DNA from: Microlunatus elymi
GTDB taxonomy: Bacteria > Actinomycetota > Actinomycetes > Propionibacteriales > Propionibacteriaceae
Direction: 5' to 3'
Length of the DNA: 64,000 nucleotides
NCBI RefSeq assembly: GCF_007362775.1
Contig: NZ_CP041692.1
Coordinates: 3,162,001 to 3,226,000 of the forward strand
The position numbers and the translations under genes were made by a program. A model generated the notes under the pieces. The model worked only from the letters and a program-made list of their open reading frames with translations. It did no database searches and had not been told where the DNA came from. Positions 45,704 through 53,366 of the stretch are shown here, one piece after another; within the stretch, counting starts at the first letter, position 1, and each line of letters starts with the position of its first letter.

Positions 45704-46087
45704 TCAGCCGTGCACCCGCTCCGAGGACCGCCACGACGACAGCCGCCGATGCCGGCGGCGGACGAGGCGGCGAGCCAGGTCGAACCCGAGCGGCACCGCC
45801 AGGCTGAGGAAGCCGGACAGCGGCGAGAATCCGATCACCCCGAACAGCATCACCGCCGCGATCCCGGCCAGCACCGGCACCGGTAGCTGGCCGCGCGCTC
45901 GTTCGAGCTCGACGACGGCCAGCCCGAACGCCATCGCCAACACGCCGAACACGGTGAACCAGAAGTTCTCCGTCCGCTGCTCGGGCCCGGTCGAGATCCA
46001 GGTGACGATGCCGAGGGTGGTGTGCGCTGCGCCGATCACGATGATCATGATCCCGGCGATCGGACGCGTTTTTGAATTCATATTCAT
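45704..46087 (-). CDS. DUF6463-like small membrane protein
   Basis: A 127-residue protein with four hydrophobic segments: IAGIMIIVIGAAHTTLGIV, then ENFWFTVFGVLAMAFGLAV, and two more, ending in a basic tail. The GAAHTTLG pattern resembles DUF6463 proteins of unknown function. Starts at 46087 or 46081 are both possible; AGG lies near. It is divergent from a TetR gene, which may control it. Confidence 0.65.
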   Translation of the reverse strand: MNMNSKTRPIAGIMIIVIGAAHTTLGIVTWISTGPEQRTENFWFTVFGVLAMAFGLAVVELERARGQLPVPVLAGIAAVMLFGVIGFSPLSGFLSLAVPLGFDLARRLVRRRHRRLSSWRSSERVHG

Positions 46088-46173
46088 TAACCTGTCACGC
46101 CAGTCGCTTCTCGGCAAGCAGTTATCGGCGCCGGCCCCGGTGAGACCGGACACACCGGCCGTAGGATGCGGGC

Positions 46174-46764
46174 GTGCCGCGCCCCCGCCGATTTACCGAT
46201 GATCAGGTCCTGGACGCGACCCGTGACCTGCTGGCCGATCCGCAGATCACCCGACCGACCATCGCCCAGATCAGCCGCCAGTCCGGCATTCACACCGGAT
46301 CGATCTACCTGCGGTTCGCGTCTCGCGACGAGCTGCTGGCCCGGCTCTGGCTGCGGTCGATCCAGCGATTCCACGTCGGTCTGATCGAGGCGCTGCAGGC
46401 CCCCGACCCGCTGGTGCAGGCGGCGCTGCATCAGTCCCGTTACTGCCGGGCGCACCCGACCGAGGCGCGGGCGATGAAGATGTTCCACCGCGAGCAACTT
46501 CTCGGCATCGGCCCGGCCCAGTTGCAGGACGACCTCCAGCACGTCAACGACGCGATGAACGCCGCCTTCGGCGACGCCGTCGAGGCCACCTTCGGCTCCC
46601 GCGATCCACAGCTGCAGGCGTGGGCCTACACCGCGGCGAAGGCGATCCCGTACGGGTTGATCCGCGACTTCATTGCCCACGCCCAGCCGATCCCGGACTG
46701 GATCGACGACATGGTCCAGGCGGCAGTGTCCGCGGTCCTGCGATTGGAGCCGACGGCAACCTGA
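46174..46764 (+). CDS. TetR family transcriptional regulator
   Basis: A 196-residue repressor-type protein. The helix-turn-helix reads TIAQISRQSGIHTGSIYLRFASRDELLA. A helical ligand domain follows, with KAIPYGLIRDF near the end. GTG 46174 has AGGA about 8 nt upstream. A small inverted repeat CCGGT-GAG-ACCGG lies 25 bp before the start (46137-46149) and could be its operator. It is divergent from the DUF6463-like gene. Confidence 0.8.
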   Translation: MPRPRRFTDDQVLDATRDLLADPQITRPTIAQISRQSGIHTGSIYLRFASRDELLARLWLRSIQRFHVGLIEALQAPDPLVQAALHQSRYCRAHPTEARAMKMFHREQLLGIGPAQLQDDLQHVNDAMNAAFGDAVEATFGSRDPQLQAWAYTAAKAIPYGLIRDFIAHAQPIPDWIDDMVQAAVSAVLRLEPTAT

Positions 46765-46770
46765 CCCAGA

Positions 46771-47894
46771 TCAGTTTGCCGCGAACCGGTCCGGGCGGAA
46801 GGTCTGAAGCAATGGGTCCGGCACTCGGGTGATCATCTCCTCGGCCAGCAGTTCGCCGGCGATCAGTGCGAGGGTTGCGCCGGAATGGGTGAAGGCGACC
46901 CAGCAGCCGTCGACCCCGGGCAGCGGTCCGAGCACCGGCTCACCGTCGGCGGGGATCGGCTTCGGGCCGTGGCCGACACCGAGCAGCTCCAGCTCGGGAT
47001 GGCCGGCCAGCACCGTACGCGCCTCGGTCAGCAGCCCGTCGACGATCGAGTCCTGCACCTCGTACCGCCCGCCGGGGAGTCGGGTGATCTCCCGTTCCGA
47101 CCAGCCGGAGTCCATCACCAGCGCGCCGGTCGGGGTCGGCCGGATCGACACGCGCGGGGTGTTCAACACCGACCGCAGCACGGTCGGGCCGCTCACCGGC
47201 CGAGCTCGGACCAGGGCTGCGATCGGGCTCTGCTCGGGCAATTCGAAGCCGAGTTCGGTGGTCAGCTGTGGTGTGCCCGCGCCGGCGGCCAGCAGCACCC
47301 GATCGGCCCGGATCCGCCGTCCGTTGCCGGTGATCACACCGCTGATCTTGCCGTCGCCGTGATCGACCCGACACTCACCGGCCCCGGTGATCACGGCACC
47401 GTCGAGGGCGAGGAATTCCTTCAGCAGTAGGGAAATCAGGCCGGGCAGGTCGACCCAGCCGTCCTCCGGGTTGAAGATCGCGCCCTCGTCCGCGACCGCG
47501 CAGGATCAACGCCGGGCACCGCCCTGGCAACCTCGTCCGGACTCAGCCAGCGACTCGGGTAGCCGGCTGAGGTTTCAAGATCATGACGAGCTCGGTACGA
47601 GTCACCCGGGCCGGCCCAGTTCAGGGCTCCGGTGAAGTGGACCTCGGCCTCGGGATGGTCGGCGGCGTAGCGCCGGTAGCGGTCCAGCCCCGACAGCCGC
47701 AGCCGGTGATAGGGCCCGTCGGACCGCGCGGCCGAGTTGAGCCAGGCCAGCGACCGTCCGGACGCGCCGTCGGCCGGATCGCCTGCGGTGACGAGCGTGA
47801 CGTCTGCTCCCCGGCGCGCCAGCTGCACCGCAGTCGAGACGCCGATCACGCCGGCGCCGATGATCACGGTCGAGGACCCTGCCACATTGATCAT
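46771..47894 (-). pseudogene. Frameshifted FAD-dependent amino-acid oxidase/dehydrogenase
   Basis: The N-terminal part (from ATG 47894) has the FAD motif VIIGAGVIGVSTAVQLARRG and runs to a stop at 47436. The continuation of the protein (ADEGAIFNPEDGWVDLPGL) is in another frame from about 47505 down to 46771, where WVAFTHSGATLALIAGELLAEE is the expected FAD-binding end. One missing base near GCGCGGTCGCGG explains the break. The whole would be a DAO-family oxidoreductase of about 375 residues. Decay or sequence error cannot be told apart. Confidence 0.7.
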
Positions 47895-47938
47895 GCCGAG
47901 ATTCTGCCGTGTCGCGGACCGGTCCGGCTGCGCCGGGC

Positions 47939-48496
47939 TCAGTGCCCGACGCGGTACCGCAGATAGACGACGCCGCTGTCGAAGCGGCGTTCCTCGATCA
48001 GGTCCAGTCCGCTGCGGACGTTGGCGGGGAGGGCCGGTTTGCCGCCGCCGACCAGGATCGGCTGGATCAGCAGGCCGATCTCGTCCACCAGACCCGCCGC
48101 GATCGCCTGCCCAGCCAGTTCGGCGCCGCCGATGCTCAGGTTGGTGGCTGACGTCTGCTTCAAACGGCGAATCGCCCCGAGGTTGAAGTCCGTCTCGATC
48201 CGGGTCCGGGCCGAACCCACGGTCTGCAGGCTACGAGAGAAGACGATCTTGTCCGCGGCCCGCCACAACTGGGCGTAATCCCCCATCGCCGCCGGTTCGT
48301 CGGTGGTGTCGACGGTCTCCCAGAACACCATCGTCTGATACATCCGCCGGCCGTAGAGGTAACTGCCGATCGGCCGCTCGAGGTCGTTGAAGAACGCATG
48401 CACCTCTTCGTCCGGTGCCGCCCAGTCGAAGCCTCCGTCCGCGTCTTCGACGTACAGGTCGAGCGACGTGATCGCCGAGTAGATCAACTTCGCCAT
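47939..48496 (-). CDS. Dihydrofolate reductase-like (RibD C-terminal) protein
   Basis: A 185-residue NADPH reductase-like protein. MAKLIYSAITSLDLYVEDADG at the start, YGRRMYQTM near residue 48, LSIGGAELAGQAI near 120 and QPILVGGGKPALP near 145 are typical of the actinobacterial dihydrofolate reductase family proteins related to the RibD C-terminus. The substrate is not known; it is not the housekeeping DHFR. GAGGA lies about 10 nt before the ATG. The 270 bp upstream hold nothing convincing. Confidence 0.85.
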   Translation of the reverse strand: MAKLIYSAITSLDLYVEDADGGFDWAAPDEEVHAFFNDLERPIGSYLYGRRMYQTMVFWETVDTTDEPAAMGDYAQLWRAADKIVFSRSLQTVGSARTRIETDFNLGAIRRLKQTSATNLSIGGAELAGQAIAAGLVDEIGLLIQPILVGGGKPALPANVRSGLDLIEERRFDSGVVYLRYRVGH

Positions 48497-48770
48497 GCTC
48501 GATCGTCCTCGTTCCGCGTCTACAGGTGGATCCGGTCATCACACCATGCCGCCAGTACCCACGCCGGCCGCTGTAGGAGGTTCGAGGCGCCTCGGCCGGA
48601 CACAGCCCGCCGGGCTGGGAATCGTGCAGCAAGCTCAAACGATCCGCGCTGTTCGCCGTTCGACGTCTTCGGAACGTGCCCATTCATTTGCACGAGTCGT
48701 CTGGATTCCGATGAGGTTCGACATGCAAACACTGATGCGGCCAATTGGGTGCCGGGCGGGTACCGACTGG

Positions 48771-49145
48771 TCAATCAATTTCGCCACTCATAGGATCCAT
48801 TTGGATCCAGATCGGGCCGAAAGGACGAGGAGAGCTTTCTGCAACCCAGTCGCCGAATCTGTCGACACCGATTCGGTAGACGATTTTGCTCTCAAACATT
48901 TCGATCAGATTCAGCTCAAGCAACCCGCGAGCCATCTTGCGGGGCTCGTCCGGATGGCCGAGCGCCTCGACAGCAGACTCCTCCGTCGACGTCAGATAAG
49001 CCTCCAACCCAGCAGGAGACGCCACGAGGGTAGCTGGCTGATACAGATCGGACCCAACAACCATGAATTCATCTGCCGCGCCAAGTGGCTCGGTTGTGTA
49101 GCCCGCATCGGCCAGATCACTACGGAGGATGCTAATCTCGTCCAT
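48771..49145 (-). CDS. Small acidic protein of unknown function
   Basis: A 124-residue acidic cytosolic protein that I do not recognise. It begins MDEISILRSDLADAGYTTEPLG and has a central strand-rich part (FMVVGSDLYQPATLVASPAG) and a C-terminal tryptophan-containing end (GPIWIQMDPMSGEID). AAGGGG lies a few bases before the ATG. The base composition is clearly less GC-rich than in the neighbours. It directly follows a small basic protein gene, 2 bp away; an immunity-type role is possible but unproven. Confidence 0.55.
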   Translation of the reverse strand: MDEISILRSDLADAGYTTEPLGAADEFMVVGSDLYQPATLVASPAGLEAYLTSTEESAVEALGHPDEPRKMARGLLELNLIEMFESKIVYRIGVDRFGDWVAESSPRPFGPIWIQMDPMSGEID

Positions 49146-49147
49146 CA

Positions 49148-49465
49148 CTACCCCTTGTCCGTGCATTGCTTGACACCCGGGTAGGCAGTAATCACGTTCC
49201 CAGACCCGTGAGCGATTTCGGTACGTGGTGTGTTCGAGCCGACCCGCTTACCAGTCCGCTTGTTGTACAGCCAGATAACGCAGCAATCCCGAGGCGGCTG
49301 AACGTGGAGGCGAGCAGACGTTTCATTCGACAGATCCAACCGAGAGTTCAGTGCGGTGTCAACGCCAGAACGTGTCGGACCTTGGATAGTCGCAGCCTCA
49401 GCGGCCAGGAAGCGATCATGGGCCTCGTCTGCCGCGCTGGTTGCCGGAGGGGTCATCCCGCTCAT
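49148..49465 (-). CDS. Small basic, Cys-containing protein of unknown function
   Basis: A 105-residue protein without known family. The first 50 residues are Ala/Thr-rich and probably flexible. The C-terminal 55 residues are compact and basic, with RDCCVIWLYNKRTGKRVG, then TPRTEIAHGSGNV and a terminal cysteine. This looks like a small effector-like domain. The ATG overlaps the stop of the sialyltransferase-like gene by 4 bp; an ATG three codons later is possible. Lower GC than neighbours. Confidence 0.5.
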   Translation of the reverse strand: MSGMTPPATSAADEAHDRFLAAEAATIQGPTRSGVDTALNSRLDLSNETSARLHVQPPRDCCVIWLYNKRTGKRVGSNTPRTEIAHGSGNVITAYPGVKQCTDKG

Positions 49466-50505
49466 GGCCTGGCCACGGCCTCCAGTCCGTGGGTGCGGCG
49501 GGCGGTGGTGTTGACCGAGGTCAGGAAGCTCTCGGTCCGAGCGGCCGATCGACCACTACTGAGCCACTGCCGGTCAATGTCGCAGACCAGCACCTCGACG
49601 CTGGTGTCCCGCAATGCCACTGGCAGCGTGTGCACCACGGTGGACGGGAAGCTGATCACCCGTTCGGAGATCGGCCGCAGCCGGGCGAACAGTTCTAGCG
49701 GCAGGTCAGGCCGGATCACTGTCAGACCAAGATCGTTGATCTTGGCCAGCTTCTCCACCGACTCCCGCCGGTGCGCGAGATAGCGGCGTACGTCGTGAGC
49801 GGCGGCCAGTCGGCGTACGGCTTGCAGGTAATGATCTTCGTCCAGCACCGACGACTCGACCAGCGAGCTGCCGACCAGATCGGCACCCGGCAGCAACCGC
49901 GGCGGGCCGAATCGCTGCCGGGTCCAGCCAAGATCATTTCGGCGCACCAGCAACTGCGAGCTATGCACCGGCATCGCGGTGAACACCTCGGTCTGCGCGC
50001 TGCTCGAGCCGGCGAGCCGGCGCCGGGCGCGCGCGGCAAGCTGTCGATTCAGCGCAGTGGCCTGCGGGCTGCGATGCCAACGGGTCAGCGTGCCACCGTC
50101 GTTGATGATCTTGGTGAATTCGATCGTGGCACTGCCGTCGTCGACGACGACCAGCCGGCGACGACCGACGAAGTTGATCACCAACTGCAGCACCCCGGAG
50201 AACGGGTCGCCGATCACCACCGTCGCTGCCTGCGCCACGTGGGCTCGGATTGCCCGGAGGGCACGGATCCGAGCTCCGTGGCCGCCGCGGATCTCGTGCC
50301 AGGACACGGAGAATCCGACCTCGGTGGCCAACTCGGTCATCCGATCGAGCTGCACCCGGGCGGCGGGCTCCGGCGGCGGCAGGATCATGATCGACATCCC
50401 GGCGCCACAGGCAGCAGAGCGATTCCGCGAGTGTGCCCATTCGATCACGTTGAGCAGTTGAGCAGGGCTCTCCACCAGGGCCACCGCGCTGCGCCGATTC
50501 TTCAT
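49462..50505 (-). CDS. Sialyltransferase/polysialyltransferase-like glycosyltransferase
   Basis: A 347-residue protein. The N-terminal ALVESPAQLLNVIEWAH is typical of capsule sialyltransferase-like families. VVVDDGSATIEF carries the DDG-type acidic motif, and the later AHRRESVEKL and FPSTVVHTLPVAL fit the histidine and serine/threonine motifs of GT52/polysialyltransferase-type enzymes. No signal peptide or transmembrane segment is seen. It lies 2 bp after a NeuB-type synthase gene, so transfer of a nonulosonic acid is a reasonable inference, though no CMP-sugar synthetase is nearby. Confidence 0.65.
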   Translation of the reverse strand: MKNRRSAVALVESPAQLLNVIEWAHSRNRSAACGAGMSIMILPPPEPAARVQLDRMTELATEVGFSVSWHEIRGGHGARIRALRAIRAHVAQAATVVIGDPFSGVLQLVINFVGRRRLVVVDDGSATIEFTKIINDGGTLTRWHRSPQATALNRQLAARARRRLAGSSSAQTEVFTAMPVHSSQLLVRRNDLGWTRQRFGPPRLLPGADLVGSSLVESSVLDEDHYLQAVRRLAAAHDVRRYLAHRRESVEKLAKINDLGLTVIRPDLPLELFARLRPISERVISFPSTVVHTLPVALRDTSVEVLVCDIDRQWLSSGRSAARTESFLTSVNTTARRTHGLEAVARP

Positions 50506-50507
50506 GA

Positions 50508-51473
50508 TCAGGCGCTGACCAGCAGGGCTTCGGTCTCGGCCTGATCGGACTCGTTCCGCACCCGGCGCAGCTTCTTCATCGCGGCCAGCTCACCGGCGTA
50601 GATGTGCTTGACCCCGTCGCCGAGCGAGTCCTCGATCGCGCGGATGTCACGCACCAGCCGCTGCAGTCCCTGCGGTTCCACCGAGGCGGCCTGATCCGAG
50701 CCCCACATCGCTCGATCCAGGGTGATGTGCCGCTCCACCATCACAGCGCCGAGGGCGACCGCGGCCACCGTGGTCTGCAGCCCGGTCTCGTGGCCGGAGT
50801 AGCCGATCGGCACGTTCGGGAACTCGCGGCGCAGGGTGTCGATCATCCGCAGATTGAGTTCACGGTTCTTGGCCGGGTAGGTGCTGGTGGCATGCAACAA
50901 GACGATGTTGTCGCTGCCGAGCACCTCGACCGCGTGCCGGATCTGCCGCGGGGTGGACATCCCGGTGGACAGGATGATCGTTTTTCCGGTGGCCCGCAGT
51001 TTGCGCAGCAGCTCGTCGTCGGTCAGCGACGCCGACGCGACCTTGTGCGCGGGCACGTCGAACTGCTCCAGAAAGTCGACGGATTCGGCGTCCCACGGGG
51101 ACGCGAACCAGGCGATTCCCTTGGCCTGGCAGTATTCGGTGATGGCGCGGTACTCGTCCGCGCCGAACTCAACCCGATGCCGGTAGTCGATGTAGGTCAT
51201 CCGACCCCACGGGGTGTCCCGCTCGATCTCCCACTGATCCCGCGGGGTGCAGATCTCCGGGGTGCGCTTCTGGAACTTGACCGCGTCACAGCCGGCCTCG
51301 GCTGCCGCGTTGATCAGACCGAACGCGTTCTCCAACTCACCGTTGTGGTTGATGCCGATCTCGCCCACGACGTAGACCGGGTGCCCCGGGCCGACGATCT
51401 GGTGGCCGATCCTGCGGTTCGGGGTCGAGACGGGGCTCGGCGTCGAAACGGCGTTCGGGGTGGCGTCAGTCAT
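50508..51473 (-). CDS. NeuB-type nonulosonic acid synthase without SAF domain
   Basis: A 321-residue TIM-barrel synthase that would condense an N-acyl hexosamine sugar with phosphoenolpyruvate. Motifs: VVGEIGINHNGELENA, VKFQKRTP, GYSGHETGLQ and ERHITLDRAMWGSDQAAS. The protein stops shortly after the barrel (ELAAMKKLRRVRNESDQ...), where family members normally continue into a 60-residue SAF (antifreeze-like) domain that covers the active site of the partner subunit. So substrate binding may differ. AAAGGACGG lies upstream of the ATG. Confidence 0.8.
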   Translation of the reverse strand: MTDATPNAVSTPSPVSTPNRRIGHQIVGPGHPVYVVGEIGINHNGELENAFGLINAAAEAGCDAVKFQKRTPEICTPRDQWEIERDTPWGRMTYIDYRHRVEFGADEYRAITEYCQAKGIAWFASPWDAESVDFLEQFDVPAHKVASASLTDDELLRKLRATGKTIILSTGMSTPRQIRHAVEVLGSDNIVLLHATSTYPAKNRELNLRMIDTLRREFPNVPIGYSGHETGLQTTVAAVALGAVMVERHITLDRAMWGSDQAASVEPQGLQRLVRDIRAIEDSLGDGVKHIYAGELAAMKKLRRVRNESDQAETEALLVSA

Positions 51474-51591
51474 GCTGGGTCCGTCCTTTGCTTCGATCAT
51501 CTCTTCGATGATCGAGACGCTAGGTACGGGTCGTTGCCGAACGCCCAGCGACACCTGAACGGCAGGCAAACAACACGCCACCTTCAGAAGA

Positions 51592-52560
51592 TCAGCCCGA
51601 GGTGGCAGGAGTGGCGGTGACGGCAGTGATCGGCAACTCCTCGGCAACCAAGGCCGGCGTCAGATCGCCGTACAGATGGGGATATCGCTCGCCGCTGCCG
51701 TCGTCCTCCAAGATCACCGGCAGCGCGTCCAGATCCGGACCGAGCCGCAGCAGCACAAGATCATCATCGTTCAGATCGGCATAGGCACGCTGCCGCACCG
51801 CGGCCACCTGATGGGCGAAAGAACAATGCACGAAACCCTGAGTCTCGTACGTGATCCGCCGAGTCGACCAGTAGTAGCTGCCACACTGCTTGGCCTTCGC
51901 CCACTGAGCACGCTTGGCCAGATGGTAGATCGGCCCGGTCACCGGTGTCCGCTGCCCGAGCACCCCGAGCTCCACCAGCCGCGCCCGGGCAGCTTCGGCA
52001 TCGGTGAACCCGATCGTCTCCATCCCCAGCTCCGCAGCGGTTCTGCAGTTGTGCTCGGAGTCGTCGACGAAGATCGACTTCTCCGGTTCGACGTCGTACC
52101 GCTCGAAAACGATCATGAACAACCGCGGGTCCGGCTTGGCGATGCACTCCTCCCCCGACACCACGATGCCCTGGAAGCGATTGAGCAGTCCGAACCGTCG
52201 CTTGGTCGGCCGGAACAGGTCCGCGGACCAGTTCGTCAACGCCAGCAGCCGAATCCCGGCCCGGGCGAGCTCGGCCATGATCGCGCCGGTGCCGGGCACC
52301 ATCCCGGTGATGGTCTGATCGAAGTAGCGCCGGTAGGCCTCGATCTCGTCGCGGCGCTGCGGCATCCGCGAGATCAGCTCGGCCTCACCCTGCTCCCAGG
52401 CCTGGCCGGCGTCGTGCCGCCGGTTCCAGTCGTCGAAACAGATCTCGTCCATGAAGTCGCCGACCTCCTCGGCCGGCATCACCTGCTGGTAGGCCCTCTC
52501 GGGCTCCCAGCGCAGCACGACGCCGCCGAGGTCGAAGACCACGGTGTCGAAATCGCTCAT
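51592..52560 (-). CDS. HAD family hydrolase fused to DUF952
   Basis: A 322-residue fusion. Residues 1-200 form a HAD-superfamily hydrolase of the YihX/haloacid-dehalogenase type: FDLGGVVLRWE (nucleophile Asp), LLALTNWS, KPDPRLF and IFVDDSEHNCRTA. Residues 215-315 form a DUF952 domain starting IYHLAKRAQWAKAK, with GFVHCSFAHQV and a LRLGPDLDALPVILED segment. DUF952 is of unknown function. ATG 52560 has AAGGGA 9 nt upstream. The NeuB gene lies 118 bp downstream on the same strand. Confidence 0.85.
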   Translation of the reverse strand: MSDFDTVVFDLGGVVLRWEPERAYQQVMPAEEVGDFMDEICFDDWNRRHDAGQAWEQGEAELISRMPQRRDEIEAYRRYFDQTITGMVPGTGAIMAELARAGIRLLALTNWSADLFRPTKRRFGLLNRFQGIVVSGEECIAKPDPRLFMIVFERYDVEPEKSIFVDDSEHNCRTAAELGMETIGFTDAEAARARLVELGVLGQRTPVTGPIYHLAKRAQWAKAKQCGSYYWSTRRITYETQGFVHCSFAHQVAAVRQRAYADLNDDDLVLLRLGPDLDALPVILEDDGSGERYPHLYGDLTPALVAEELPITAVTATPATSG

Positions 52561-52640
52561 GGCACGATCCCTTCTGCCGGAGGTTGCAGCCATCATGGGG
52601 GCAACCCGGCCACATCACAAGACCGCACGCCGTACCGCGG

Positions 52641-53366
52641 TCACCGGCGATGCCGCAGCCGATAACGGTGCTCGGGCCGGCCGGTGCTGCCGTAGCGCAG
52701 GAACACCTCGGCCACGTCCTCCTCGGCCAGCTGCGCCAGGTAACGCTGTGCGGTGGCCCGAGCGATCCCGGTGCCGGCTGCCACCTCCTGAGCGGACAGG
52801 TCATCGGCCGAACCGGCCAGCAGCTCGACGATCCGGCCGGACGTCAACGGCGACTTGCCCCGTACGCCGCCGGTCCGGTTGCCGGCGTACCGGCTCCGTA
52901 GCGCCTGATCGATCATGGACTGGTCGCAGTGCGGGTGCGCCAGCAACCGGCGGTAGTCGCGATAGGCCGACAGCAGCTCGGCCAGCCGGTCCGGCTCGAA
53001 CGGCTTGACCAGGTAGTTCAGCGCGCCCAGTTGCAGCGCCCGCCGGACCGCCGCCCCGGAGTCGTCGGCGGTCACCATGATCACGTCCACCCGGGCCTGC
53101 CGGGCCGGCGGGCTGCCGATCAACTCGATGCCGCTGCCGTCGGGCAGGTAGCTGTCCAGCAGCAGCAGGTCGATCCGATCCTCCGACGCGTGCGTGCCGC
53201 TGCCGAGCCGACGGGCCGCCTCGGCTCCGGAGCGGGCGATCCCGGCGACCGCGAAGCCGTCTACTCGGCGGGCGTAGTCGGCATGCAGCTCGGCGACCCG
53301 GAAGTCGTCCTCGACCACCAGCACCGACAGCGGCCGGTCGGGCGTCGGCGGAGTCAGCGGAGTCAT
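52641..53366 (-). CDS. Response regulator, CitB/DcuR type
   Basis: A 241-residue two-component regulator. The receiver domain has the phosphoacceptor Asp71 in LLLLDSYLPDGSG, the acidic pair VVEDD at the start and YLVKPFE with the conserved lysine. A helix-turn-helix near residue 190-215 (SAQEVAAGTGIARATAQRYLAQL) should bind DNA. The ATG overlaps the sensor kinase stop by 4 bp. Likely target: the divergent ABC importer. Confidence 0.9.
   Translation of the reverse strand: MTPLTPPTPDRPLSVLVVEDDFRVAELHADYARRVDGFAVAGIARSGAEAARRLGSGTHASEDRIDLLLLDSYLPDGSGIELIGSPPARQARVDVIMVTADDSGAAVRRALQLGALNYLVKPFEPDRLAELLSAYRDYRRLLAHPHCDQSMIDQALRSRYAGNRTGGVRGKSPLTSGRIVELLAGSADDLSAQEVAAGTGIARATAQRYLAQLAEEDVAEVFLRYGSTGRPEHRYRLRHRR

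Noticed and set aside
48520-48774. Possible 84-residue minus-strand gene upstream of the DHFR-like gene
   Set aside because: No ribosome site or recognisable pattern; composition does not look coding.
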